NCBI GenBank assembly: GCA_025531455.1
Contig: JAMYHL010000033.1
Span: 1-64,000 of the forward strand
Origin: Apiotrichum sp. Y4204
Taxonomy: Eukaryota > Basidiomycota > Tremellomycetes > Trichosporonales > Trichosporonaceae
Reading direction: 5' to 3'
DNA length: 64,000 bases
In this document: in pieces, positions 22,141 to 33,700 of the stretch
Position numbering within the stretch: the first letter of the stretch is position 1
Layout: every line of letters begins with the position of its first letter
Notes under the pieces: generated by a model
What the model was told of the DNA's origin: nothing
Seen by the model: the letters and a program-made list of their open reading frames with translations, nothing else
The model's database searches: none
Position numbers and translations under genes: made by a program

Positions 22141-23613
22141 TCATCGCGCGACCTCATCCCACCTCCGCCGCATCCCGCGCGCCTTCCATCCCCCATCTCC
22201 GAGCACCTCGACATCGCGCTTCTCGCCGCGCGCGCCGAGACCGGCCCGTTCGTTCCGCTGCGTCGCGACGACGGGCTCCGCGCGCCCGTCCCGCTGGCGG
22301 CCGAGGCCTTGGCCCTCGCTCCACCCGTGTTTTGCGAGCATTGCGCGCGACGCCAGTGATGGGCCCGTGGGCTCGGCGGCGATGACGCCCGCGGAAGCCG
22401 TGGAGGTGGAGGTAGTTGGAGCGAGTTTGTTGCGCGGCGGTGACGAGCCGTGTAGTCTGCGGCGCTGTGCCGATCGATCGATGTACTGCGCTGCATGCGT
22501 CGCCGCCCGCGCCTCCTTGCCCAGCAGCGTATCTTTGAGTGCTGAGAGCTCGAGTTTGCGCTTGAGTTGGCGTTCGCCGCGGCGCTGTCCCGCGTCAAGG
22601 GCGAGGCGGCCCGAGGGGGCGGGCGAGCTCTCCGCCGTCTCGGTCCCCTGTTTGTCGCCTTTACCGTCGTCGAGCGCGATCTGCGTATTCCCGGCGAGCT
22701 GGCACTCGTCGCACGGCCAGTCCGCGTGCACGTGCGCGACAAATGTCGTCGTCCCCACCGTCACGACCGAGAGGTGGCGGAGGAGATATGGCCGCGACGC
22801 GCACTTTGCCTCTGAGAGGCGGTGCGGATCGGGTTCGCCGCGGTGCGCGACGTACGTCCCGAGCGTGGATCCGAGATCGACGATCCACCACCCTTCCTCC
22901 TCCTCGTCGTCTTCTCCCCCGCGGCCGAAATACACCAGCGCATGCGTCTTGCTGACCTCCATCTCGCGGATGCGCACGCGCGCCGTTCCCCCAGCCTCAC
23001 ACCGGTCCCGGCCGAGCTGCACGCCGCCCTCACGAGCATCGAGCACCGCGACGGCCCCGCGCTCGAGCGCCTTGGACCGCCGCACGACAAACCGCAAGAG
23101 CGCAGACGGGTCGGGCGTCGCGCGCGACACCGTCTCCTCCTCGTCCCACCCGTATCCGTTCGAATAGGCTGGATGTCGCTGGGATTGTAATTCCCGTTCC
23201 CGTTCCCGCTCCCAATCCTTATCTCGCTCCCGGTCGGTATCCTCGCCATTCGCCGTCTGCTGCCGCTGCTGGTCCGCGACCACGCGCGCGAGCTTGTCCG
23301 GGTCCATAAGCCCGCCCCACCCCACATCGTCCTCCACCTCGCCTTCCTCGAGCCCCGCGGGACTATCTCCCGCCGCGTCGTCGCGATGATTCGTTCCGCG
23401 CCCTGCGTCGTGGTTTCGCGCCAGCTCCTCGGGGGTGAGGTACGTCCATCCGTCCTCGGTCGCGACGGCGTACATCCCGCTCATGGGCTGGTAGTATACG
23501 CCGAGGGAGGCGTCCCACGTCCATTCTGACTCCGAGGACTGAGTGCCTTGAGCTCGAGATGTCGACGCTGAGGCCAATGGCGCCGCGGAGGTCGAGGCTG
23601 CCGGACCAGCCAT
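22141..23613 (-). CDS. OCRE + FHA + G-patch protein, AGGF1-like
   Basis: A single exon of about 490 codons. Domains in order: an OCRE-type aromatic repeat (SEWTWDASLGVYYQPMSGMY, then VATEDGWTYLTPEELA) and an acidic linker (LEEGEVEDDVGWGGLMD). The FHA domain follows, with GGVQLGRDRC, VSKTHALVYFGRG and the phosphothreonine-pocket end VDLGSTLGTYV...FVAHVHADWPC. Then comes a basic linker (RRGERQLKRKLELSALKDTLL), and last a G-patch (MLAKHGWSEGQGLGRQRDGRAEP) ending in VEVLGDGGWKARGMRRRWDE. The same order is found in animal AGGF1/VG5Q and its fungal relatives, which are thought to act with spliceosomal helicases through the G-patch. I place the start at MAGPAAST (23613), directly before low-complexity Ser/Ala; the frame is open to 23826 but that part looks like leader. 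Confidence 0.85.
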   Translation of the reverse strand: MAGPAASTSAAPLASASTSRAQGTQSSESEWTWDASLGVYYQPMSGMYAVATEDGWTYLTPEELARNHDAGRGTNHRDDAAGDSPAGLEEGEVEDDVGWGGLMDPDKLARVVADQQRQQTANGEDTDRERDKDWERERERELQSQRHPAYSNGYGWDEEETVSRATPDPSALLRFVVRRSKALERGAVAVLDAREGGVQLGRDRCEAGGTARVRIREMEVSKTHALVYFGRGGEDDEEEEGWWIVDLGSTLGTYVAHRGEPDPHRLSEAKCASRPYLLRHLSVVTVGTTTFVAHVHADWPCDECQLAGNTQIALDDGKGDKQGTETAESSPAPSGRLALDAGQRRGERQLKRKLELSALKDTLLGKEARAATHAAQYIDRSAQRRRLHGSSPPRNKLAPTTSTSTASAGVIAAEPTGPSLASRAMLAKHGWSEGQGLGRQRDGRAEPVVATQRNERAGLGARGEKRDVEVLGDGGWKARGMRRRWDEVAR

Positions 23614-25265
23614 GTCGTGAGTCGTGTGAGCCTCGTTTCCGACGGGCGGCGGCGGACTAGCGCATGCGGAATGCCGGATCCGATCAACGTCGCGGTCAAG
23701 TCGCTGCGAATGCTCGTAATCGCGATGTCGAGGACACGTCGCTTGTCGCTTTGTCGAGAATGGGGAATGGAGATCTGAGATTGAGTTGGAATGGAGTGGT
23801 GTTGAGAAGTGGCTCAAAGGTGGCAAACTGCGAAAACAATGGACGCGGAGATTGGAGGGTTCTCCGGAACTGGAAGTGGCACCCCCCAGAATGGCTCTTT
23901 CGGCCGTTTCTGTTCATCCCGTCATTGTCCAGTTGTGGGCAACGCATCGAACAGGGCGTTCCCAATCATTGTATTTCGATATTGGGAACTGCCGCAAGCT
24001 GAAGGCGCGACTTTTCAGAAAAGGCGGACGGGTGCTGGCTGTTAGAGAAGGCAAGTTGCTCAGCAGAGGGAGCGGGTTGAGACCGGGATGTCGGTATCCC
24101 TTCTTCCTCTCGCTTCACTTTCCTCCCATTGCCCCCATACGGCCCCGTCCAACCGTGTACCCAACGTCAAAGTCTCACACTTTCAAGTCGAATGATGAAG
24201 GTCCCTCGGCGTTCCGCCTCCGCCTGGAGGCTGGCGAGCGCGCCACGCTCAGGCTGGCGAATGGCCCGCTCATTGACCTTATGTGTCAATACTAACGAAC
24301 GCCCACGCTCGAGCTGATGACAGGCACAGAGACAGCTGAAGTTACCGTAGCCCTCACGAGCCTCGTTACAGGTAAAAGTGACCAAAGGGCCTGCTCCGAT
24401 CATTCACGTCGTCGACGACTATTCGGAGGACGAGAAGCTGCCACCAAAACGAGCGGGAGACAGAGAGGGGTCTGCGCGCTTCACACGTGTCGAGAGCGCT
24501 TAGAGGGAAGACAGTGTCGGGATCGCCTTGAAGCTTCAGTGTTATTTCCATTTCTCTACGAGGCCCCGGAGCATGATCACTCCCATGTCGCGACGTATGC
24601 GAGATCACATTCCAAACAAAACGGAAAACAAACCAAAACAAAAGCCAAGAATTGTGTCCGTATAGAGTTGCTCCAGACAATCCCGATCCAAGCGTCCCAT
24701 ATCTGTAGTTCTATAATATAAGACCCAGCCTACTGACTTTCGAGCGACGCTTGATGACACCAGGGGTATTGTTCACCGTCGGGTCGGTGGCTGCATGCTC
24801 GCTACTGAAGGCTGCCGGCAGTTAGACTAAACCAAGCTGCCCCAGCCACTGGGGTATTTGCAGCTGGACTCAGCCTGTAATGAGTAATGAGACTTGTCCT
24901 CTTTCCCGACAGTGCCCCCAACCACAGCTGTCCCGTGCTCTTCACGCTGTCGTCTCGAGCCGTCTTCGACGCCAGCGACAACAGTGCCACATGCCACACT
25001 CGGATCTGGCCACGCTACCGGCACACTCGGCACACATGCACCCCACGCCAGAATGACGTGTTAATCAGCTTGAATGACGTCAGTGCCCACCCCACGGACC
25101 CGACGGTCCACGCATAGCAAGCGGTCGCCACCCAGCCCAGAGGTCAGCCGGAGCCAGCCGCCAGCTGCCAGCAGCACGAGGGTCACAAACACTGGGTTGG
25201 GCCATGCACTTAAGAACGCACAAGGACAAGTCCGACACGCAATCGCCCTCCAAACCATCCACATC
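23614..25265. other. Divergent intergenic region
   Basis: Upstream region for the AGGF1-like gene (minus) and the small hydrophilic gene (plus). It contains a CRE palindrome at 25075-25082 and an A-rich AAAC-repeat tract at about 24612-24650. No coding sequence is supported. Confidence 0.4.
25075..25082 (+). promoter_or_regulatory. CRE/ATF-type palindrome TGACGTCA
   Basis: A perfect TGACGTCA about 185 bp before the start codon of the small hydrophilic gene, with a half site (ATGACGTG) 21 bp before it. Direct read; bZIP binding is inferred. Confidence 0.45.
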
Positions 25266-25793
25266 ATGTCCGAGCAGCGTGAGTACCTTGTCGTCTGTCG
25301 AGTCGTTCTCGATCCACGATTCATACGCCACAAGTAGTGGCGAGCCGAGCAGATCACATCGAGGGCGGATGCAGGATGCACGGCCCAAAGCGTGCAGCTG
25401 CCTAGTTGCCACCGACCGCCTCGCCCAGCCACTCATCACTCTTGTCACTCAGTACTAACATTCCCGCAGAGTTCACCATCCAGCCCCACCCGGCGACGAC
25501 CAACGACCCGAACGACACGGCCAAGTTGGGCGGCGCGCCGAACTTTGCCCAGTCCAAGCTTGCCGACGCCGTCAGCGCCGTGCAGGCCCCGCCCGGCGCG
25601 AACATCCCCTCGGCGCAGGTCGCGCAGGGCCTCGAGCAGCCCAAGTCCAAGGAGCAGGTGAGTAATGAGCGTCAGTGTAAGGGTATTGCATTGCGGTGTG
25701 GAGCTGGCAGGGGGACATATACTTGAATTGGGGCGATCCATAGGGCAGTGCTGACGCCAGAACGCCGAGGAGTTCAAGAAGCTCAACGGCTGA
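25266..25793 (+). CDS. Small hydrophilic protein, 77 aa (unknown function)
   Basis: Three exons: a tiny first exon (MSEQ plus one base) ending at GTGAGTACC; a main exon FTIQPHPATTNDPNDTAKLG, GAPNFAQSKLADAVSAVQAP and PGANIPSAQVAQGLEQPKSK; and a short last exon NAEEFKKLNG. Introns are about 190 and 100 nt. The product is soluble and rich in Ala, Pro, Gln and Asn, with no membrane segment or signal peptide. The joins preserve frame, the acceptors are TCCCGCAG and GACGCCAG, and codon use is strongly C-biased, which suggests an abundant protein. I do not recognise a family. The CRE site upstream would fit a stress-responsive role, which is inference only. Confidence 0.7.
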
Positions 25794-26836
25794 GCTGTAG
25801 CTGCAGTATACAGTACATGATACAGTGAATGAATAGCGCGTGAAGAAGTGTATTGAATGAGGGGCTGCGCAATATCGTAGGATGAAGACCAACATGTCAG
25901 ATCGGACAGTTATGGATGGATGCGCACTGCACACGCAACACCCTGTACGCTGATGCCGGGTATGCCGACCAACGACGCCGCATGCCATCCATCCGTCGCC
26001 CGTCGCAGATTCCATCTTTCACAGCCTAAAACAATGCCCCGCGGACAAGTGACAAACAGGCGAATGACTCAGGCCGCCCGACACCGCCACGCTCAGTGCC
26101 GCGGCGCCCGCGGACCGCCTCGCGCGGGCCGCGGCTGGCGAGAGGCATGCCGCGATTTCTGGCACTGCTGTGATATCGGGGAGATGCGTTGTTGCTTTCA
26201 GGCGTCTTGATGAGCCTCACCACTCGCCTCCCTGACAGACCCCGCCCCACTCGCCTCTTGGCTTCTTGGGATCATGGTTGCTCCAAGGCTGATATGCTTC
26301 TTAGAGAGGTCTGCGCACTGCGGAAACCCACGGCGCTGGCGGGGATGCGTGCGCTGCGTATGTCTGTGCGGAATGTGGCACTTTGTGTCCCACAGGCCCA
26401 GAGTTTGGTAGATCGCCGAGGACTTCGCTCCGTGACCGCGATTGAGTCAATGGTCCGCGACACATCCCATCCGCACGAGTTTCCCAGTGTCCCTCGTTCC
26501 GCTTGTACGATGTTGGTTACTGCAATGACGCGAATGCCCACAAGAGTGAGACGTGTTACTCAACCGGAGAGACAAACACAGCCTCCGAACAGCGGACTGC
26601 CTCCGAGGCATGTGGTCATCTGCTGCAACAAGTCGCAAGCAACACAGTTGTAAAACGTTTTCGCATCACCTCAACTTCGGCACGCATGGGCGCATGCCCG
26701 CGTCCAGACTACAAATTAAGAAAGGAAGAAGAAAGTGTCCATGAAGTAGATCTTCGGCGTGATGTGGCAGATAGTGTATTTAGATACTAGCTTTTAAGCG
26801 GCTGGGGAACGGAGACCGACAATGTCCATATCCACT
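25794..26836. other. Intergenic region between convergent genes
   Basis: 3' regions of the small hydrophilic gene (plus) and of the CFEM gene (minus). Open frames here have no support. Confidence 0.4.
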
Positions 26837-27757
26837 TTAAAGAGCGAAAGTGACGGCGCCGAGGACGGCGAGGGCGGCAGCGCCGACCGAGGCCTTGTTG
26901 ACCGAGCCGAACGAGCCAGCCTTGGCGTTGGCACCCTCGGCGGTGACGTTCGAGCCAGGGGTCGAGGGGGCGGCCGAGGGGGGAGGAGCAGCCGAGGGCT
27001 TGGCCTGAGTGACGGGAGGAGCCTTAGGAACGTCCTGGTTGGCGCACGCACCCGAGCCACCGCGGGGGTCGCACGAGGGCTTGGCGGGGGGAGCAGCAGA
27101 CGAGGCCGGGGGCTTGGTACCACCACCAGCGGAGCCGGAGCCAGCGGGGGGAGCGGCGGAGGACTGAGCGGGGGGAGCAGCCGAGGAAGCCGAGGGGGTG
27201 GCGCCGCCACCAGCGGAGCCGGAGCCAGCGGGGGGAGCGGCCGAGGACTCGGCGGGAGGAGGAGCGGCCGACGACTCAGCGGGAGGAGGAGCGGCGGACG
27301 ACTCGGCGGGAGGGGGAGCGGCCGAGGACTGAGCACCACCGCCGGCGAGACCCTTGGAGCAGAGCTCGGACTGGATGCTGAGGGCCTGGGCGGCGAGGTC
27401 GGGGCACTTGGAGATGATGCAGGTGGTGGCCGAGGCGGTGAAGGCACCCTTGCCGGAGCCACAGATGCATGCAACGTCGGTGGCACCAGCGCAGCCGGCG
27501 GCGCCGGCAGCGTCGTTCGAGCAGCCGAGGATGCAGGGGGGGATGGTGGAAGGGCTGGGTGGGTGTTAGTGGATATGGACGCTGGTTGGAGGAGGGACAT
27601 TGTGTGGACGCAGCCAGGAACGGGTAGGTAGTGCGGAGGCCCGGTGCGGTGGATGGTGGGGAAAAGGGGGTGGGATAGGGTGAGGGGTAGACACTTACTC
27701 GACCTGGGCGGTGACACCGGCGGCGACGGCGAGAGCAGCGAGGACAGCGAACTTCAT
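26837..27757 (-). CDS. CFEM-domain GPI-anchored cell-wall protein
   Basis: A signal peptide (MKFAVLAALAVAAGVTAQ) leads into a CFEM domain with all eight cysteines: PPCILGCSNDAAGAAGCAG, TDVACICGSGKGAF, ATTCIISKCPD and QSELCSKG. CFEM proteins of fungi are surface proteins, several of which bind haem or act in adhesion. After the domain come direct repeats of SSAAPPPAE, then longer Gly/Ser and Pro/Ala blocks (about 27000-27340). The end is a hydrophobic tail (SVGAALAVLGAVTFAL) typical of a GPI signal. One intron of about 150 nt follows codon 19 (GTAAGT...ACCCAG), longer than most here. The stop is TAA at 26837-26839. The spacing of the cysteines and both end signals make the assignment strong; haem binding is not proven (the usual Asp is in the segment GATDVAC). 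Confidence 0.9.
26990..27340. repeat. In-frame minisatellite of Pro/Ala/Ser repeats in the CFEM gene
   Basis: A 27-nt unit coding SSAAPPPAE is repeated about four times, next to two copies of a larger SSAAPPA-x-GSGSAGGG block. These build the stalk between the CFEM domain and the GPI tail and are likely length-variable between strains. Confidence 0.8.
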
Positions 27758-30700
27758 TGTGCTGGTGAAAGCGGGTATTCGGCCTGAGAGTGGTAAAAGT
27801 AAAGACTGTAAGGCTGGTAGGAGGGGCAATGAAGACTCGTTGCAAGATGGGGGGGCATTGACTTGCGACGGGGGGTTCTTAAATAGCTTTCATCGGCTGC
27901 GGGAGACTCTCAGTCCAGCGATCAGTCTGTGATTCCATGAGAAGCGGGGGAGAGAACTCTAGAGGGTGTGAAGAGCGTGCGCTACGCTTCAGGGAAGCGA
28001 AGAGAGCAGGTAAGTTGACCGGTTAGAGCGAGAGGGTTAGAGAGCACGCTACGAGAGCTTGCCGGGTAAGGGAACTGGAGATGTCACCACGGTCCATGGC
28101 GAGGTAAGGCAGATAGCCTGAGATCCAGAGATCCAGACGAGGTAGAGCCCGATGCCAGTGGACAGATGGGACCTGAGGGTACAGAGGAACAGAGGGATGT
28201 CAGAGGGATGTCAGAAGTAGCGCGATCGGTCGGTTAGCGCTAGAGCGGAGAGTGTACCGAGAGTGCGAGTCGAGATGCCGACCCCGCAGGGTATGGCGAT
28301 CTGACCCATTGTGGCCCCCCCTTTGGATCCATGGCGGATTCATGGCGGTGGTCCATGGCCCCAAGTGACCCTGTACGACTCATGCCGGGCACTGGAAAGG
28401 GCACTGGATGGCTGAAGGTGGCGGCGGAGTGCGCCAGTTTGACATGAGTGCGTGCGTGTGTGTGCGGTTAGTCTGTGCCTCTTTTCCGTTCTTTCCGTTG
28501 TCTGGGATGTAACTGAGACTGCAAGCTGCAACCGTGGACGGACTATTGTTACAGCGTAGGGTTGCGCGATTTCTTCTGCGATTCCGCTGTGATCCCGCTG
28601 TGATCCCTGCGGTGGGTTCCATACAGTCGATACATCACATCAGCGGCACCTGTGGCACTTTCCGGTAACACCTCCTCGACCTCTTCTCGTCATGAATTGT
28701 GCGGCCTCTGGCCTCTCTCCCTTCCTCCCTCGACTGGAAAATCGACTTGTAGGTCACGGGGGATAACAAACCGAGCAACACCGGCGGCACACCCGAGCCA
28801 AAACATAAAACAGCACTGTTGGTCCATCTTGCCAGTCGTGAACAAGGCCAGGTGTGCCGTGGTGGAGGCGCTCTTTTCCCGCTATCGCCTGCGTTCTGTT
28901 GATCGAGAGGCCAGGGAGCCCAGCTCAACCTCCTTACGTCCCCCGCACTCTCTTCCCTGCACTCGCGCGATCACTCCATCGCAAGAACCCCCTCTCCCTT
29001 CTTGTTAGTACAGAATAGAAACCAGCCAGATACGGAAACGGAAAACTCGGCGCACTCAAACACAGGCACAGAGACCCAGATGTCTCGAACCCACATTGTC
29101 CTATGTACCTTCACCCTTTGCTCGCCCATGGCCCATGGCCGACCCCCTCGGCAGCGCATTCCCCGCATCTCGTTCTCGTTCTCGTTTCCCATGACCTCAT
29201 CTTTTAGCTCTTGTGCTGATCGGCTCACAAACACAATGCAGTGCCGCTTGTGGGAGGCCCTGTAACCTGCCAGCAACCCTGCGGGGGCCATGCCAGGAAA
29301 CCCAAAAAAAACGAGTAAAAGCAGCCACGGATGGAACCGACACGCCCGGTCCCTGAGATTGCGGACGAGAATGGGACCCGCGGACAGAGCGATCTACTAA
29401 CAGCAGCCACCTCCATCACCAACCCAGCCGACCTGACAGGCTGCAAGCGTCTCGGGTCCGGCTTCGCCCATGCCACACTGCCATTCCAAAGCCACCCCGT
29501 GAACTGGCCGCTGGCAAACCAGTGCACTAGGCAGAGAACCCTCCGGCGAAGTACAAGGGTAGGGGTGGTTCAGTACACGAATGCGCGAGAAGAATCCCCC
29601 TTGCCCCTAGGCTCTCCGTCAACGGCTGCTAGCTGAATCCGACAACTGCAGTTCAGCAGTAGCTGCACCAGAGGAGAGTGCGGTTTCTTGAAGCGGTCTT
29701 CCCAGCGTGGGTCGCCATCTGCCCTCGTCCCTCGGGCCCTCATGGCACGTTAGGTGCCGGATGAACCGGGTTGGGCGCCGCCGCGTCATGGCTGTTCATC
29801 ATGTGAAAGCGCGAGGGGAGAGGTGGTCGCCTGGCCTTTAGTTGATTTACTTGAATAGCGAGTCCGCGTGAGCAGGCTAATGACATAAGTGCGAAAATGT
29901 ACCTGAACAAAGCACCCAGAGGCGTACCGCCACGGCCAGGCGTCGAGAACAAGGAGATTAAGCTCTAGCAGAGTGCGGAGATCAATAGCGGACGGGAGCT
30001 GCTTGTTTGGTCCATTGATTCATCCCCGATCCATGGAAGCGGAGGGCCTGCAGGGTAGACGGCTCAAAAGAGAACTCTTGATACAGATGCAGCATGTGAT
30101 TCATGGGTCAACATGGTTCAATCTGGTCATCCTGGGTGGTGCCTGGGTGGGAAAACGCGGGGTGGACGAGGGGCACCATTGCCCGGGACGGGGAGGACAT
30201 TACTTTTCCGGGTTTCGCCCGCCCTGGATGCCATGCGTGGCCCCTTCACATTATTGGAGACGGCAAACCAGCATCTGTTTGTGCATTTTGGGAACCAGCA
30301 CAGACAGAAAGAGGAGCAAAAGGGGGGCCGCTGCCTTCATTTCCCTGTTTCCGCCGGCATGGCCCCGCCGTGGGTGCGTGCATCCGGGGACCACTGGACC
30401 CAAAGCATTCACATCTAACAAATGCGAGGCGTGCGCTTGCCCGCCGAAAGCGCCAAAGCCATGAAGCCTTGCCTCTTGTCTCGCGGGCCCTGGAGGGGTC
30501 GTGCGAGTATTGTTCTTCCAGGGCGGAGGGACCACGGATCCGGGGATTGTGATCTTGTGCCGTGCCGTGCCATGGTGCCCCGTCGCTGTCCCTGTCTCGC
30601 CCGAGTTTAGTTTGCTTTTGCCCTTGCTCGGCACTGCCCCGAGCGTGCTATTTCCAACTACCGCAAGGTCTTAGCTCGTCTTGCTCGCCGACTGGCGAGC

Positions 30701-33700
30701 ATCCATCAGCACTTGTGGACGCCAATGCATCGGCCAGCCATTCACGAAGAGCTGCAAATCGCCCGGTTCGACTAGCCCAGCAGCGTCCGACAGACAGTGT
30801 TTGTTGGTCCGTCCACGGATTGTGCGTGCTTCTGTATCACTGGTTGGATGACATTAGTGGGACAGATTTGTGGAACCCGCAGAAGACTGGCGACGCTTCT
30901 CCCCAATTGCTTCGCAGAGCTTAGAGCATGCAGCAGTGGAGGTACCAGGCACATCATGCAAGCAAAGAGGTGCAGATCGGTCCAAACATGCTACGAGTTA
31001 GTACTCACCCACTCGTAATGCCGGGCTCGGGATGACGAGAGGCCAGGAGCAGCAAGATCCCGGACATGGCCTTGTACTGTGCTGCATATACCGGGCGAGT
31101 TAAGTTTAGCATTCGCATTCCGCCTTTCGCGGAGTTGCACCCCGACCCATGCAGCATCTTCACCAGCTTTGCCCCTTTCGGTAAGAGTCATGTGCTAAAT
31201 CCATGCATCAAACCGGCATAGCCGGCGTGGGCGACCTACATTGTTAGCTGCAACGAGGTGCTTTACTTTCTACTTGTATGTACATCGATCAGTCTGGTCT
31301 GTTTCTGTCCTGTAGGTGGCATTGCCACATCCGATTGTGGCCATGCATAGACATGAACTCCCAGGATCCCAGGATCCCAGGTGAATTGGGTATGTGATGT
31401 GCGGGGATCAGCGTCTCCGTCCTGCTGGTATGGACAACAGCTCTGTTTACTCTTGGCTCTGACCTCCATGCTGGGTGTCAGTTCCTCGGTCACGCCTGAG
31501 CATGGTAGGTTGGCCGTGACGTCAACGAAGATGAACCCAAGCCTTAATGGCAGATGTTGGACAATGCCCAAAGCCCGTCCTTCCTCACGGATCCTTGCAT
31601 CTGACACTCTTCACAGGTGACTTTGGCAGGTATCATGCAGTTGTCCTCGCTCTCGAGGGCACTTGAGGATGGGATGCGGATAACGTTCATTGTTGCTTGG
31701 GAATGTTGGCGGATGTGGCACTACGCCTCGGGCGCCCAAGCGCCATGGCGTAACGCCAGCGGCGCTCGCCGCCACCATCTGATCTCTTTCTAGGTCGTGA
31801 TTGTAGCTGCAACTTGGCTGCAACCTGAGTTGTAAACTGAGAGGAAACGACCAGGGTTCGGAGGGTCGAGATGTGCAGTAGGTCAGGATACGTGAACATC
31901 CCTCAGGCCTCTAGTCCTCTCCCTTCAGCACATGGACAAGGCGTGGGTACCAACTTGGGCCACCCAAGCTCAGCCTTTTGACATTTCTCTCTCATTCTAT
32001 TTCTTGCGCAGCCTAGTGTTGAGTCCCTAACCTCCTGATCGCACAGCTGGGTCAAGCCAGAGCAGAGACGACTGGGTTAGTCCTCGAGGAACGTTAGTTG
32101 TGAAACGCACCTTACCGATCGTCTCCCTGCGACAAGCTCTGCCGTCTTCGCAATACGGGCGTCGTCGCCGGCCGTTGTTGGTTTCGGGTGACATTGCCAT
32201 GCCATCACAGATCACACAAAGCTGCTGCGCAACGTCACTGCCTGACTGCCGCTAGCCCGGAACAGCAAACGCTTCCCAGCTTCTCGGCTTCTCGTGTCGT
32301 CCGTGTGAGGGTCCATGGTTCTGGTCCATAGTTGCCGACCCCAGCCGCCGCCACACGCAAAAGTGGCGTTTGGTCTGGTCTCATCCCACTTCTCCCCCAT
32401 GCTGCGGCCCTGGCGCCCTGTGGGGGATCAACACGGAACATGTGAGCAGGGCATGGCGTAACATTGATCCTGAGCTCGATCTTCCGGGTCCAGGATTCTC
32501 CGTGTGGAGCGCCGGTGGATCGCGGGCCGAGTCGAGCCGCGCACCTCGCCCGTGAGATGGGCTGCAAGTCGCCAATGAAGAGGCAGCAATGGCTTGTTGC
32601 TTGCTGACCGGACGGGCCGGACAGGGTCCGCGTTCGTGAATTATTTAGGGCCGTAACGCGGTGACGAGCGGTACAGCGGCCACCTGCCGGCCTTCTCGAG
32701 ATGGTCGTTATGGAGGCCCATTCCCAATCGATGCCTATCCACTGGAATGGATCCTGAACCCATGCCCGTACCCATCTGAACTCTGACAATGGTAACAAAT
32801 AGACAAGTTCCCGAGATGCTCGTAACGGAGATAAGTGACGGATCCGATCAGACGCGATCAGACAGACCACTATCGGCTCGATCTCTTGTCTCTCATGTCT
32901 CGTAAACGGAGCGTCAGTATCAAACCGTATGCGTCAGTGGCACAGGGGCAGTCACGCCCATGGCCGTACTTCCGTACTTGGCATGGGGGCTGGGCAGACA
33001 TCATGAAGTGATCAGGTGATTGTTGAGTGGGAGAGGTGGGTTGAGGAGAAACTCGCCATGTGCGTAAAGTCCTCATTGTTGCGACGCCTCGCCATCATCT
33101 CGGGGCCGTCAGTGCACCGCCGTGCGCTGATTTCTTCGGATGATCTCAGAATCAGAATCAACATCAGTGGATCTAGGTCTTCACCGGTCCCTCCGTGGCG
33201 TGGGAGTGCACTGCCGGCGGTGCTGGTGGTGGTGGCGTAAAGTACGAGTGACGTCGCGGTGCGCGCGAGCATTGTCGTTTCTCCTGATCCTAGATTGTCC
33301 GTCTTCCATTTCTCCCGCTTCTTGCTTTGACCTGTCTTTCCTCTCGGCCAGGAAATTGAAGTGTCTTGCTGTGTCAGATCTAGGCTGAACATCCGCACTC
33401 AACCTGGCACCTTTCACATCCCTTCCGAGTGTGGCGGCGGCTTTGTGCCGCGCGACATGGCGGTGGACGGCGTTGGCCTCTGCCCTGTCAGAATGTCAGA
33501 CAATACCATGCAATACCATGTCATGATGCGCTCTTTTGTCCTGCAGTGACCGGACAAAATGACGACACGAAAAAATTCTGCAGAGAACGACGAGCTCAAT
33601 GATCTTCAGACATTCACTCTGTAATGGCAATCACTCGGCTTGTCACGGCACGTCATCTTCCGCGCCGTCGATGGCCCGTTTGTCCCTCGTTCGTAGATAC

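Noticed and set aside
22112..23167. 351-codon plus-strand frame opposite the AGGF1-like gene
   Set aside because: Ser/Arg/Pro-rich shadow; the minus strand carries FHA and G-patch motifs.
32235..32870. 211-codon minus-strand frame in the gene-free island
   Set aside because: No domain, no promoter marks, ordinary chance length for GC-rich DNA.
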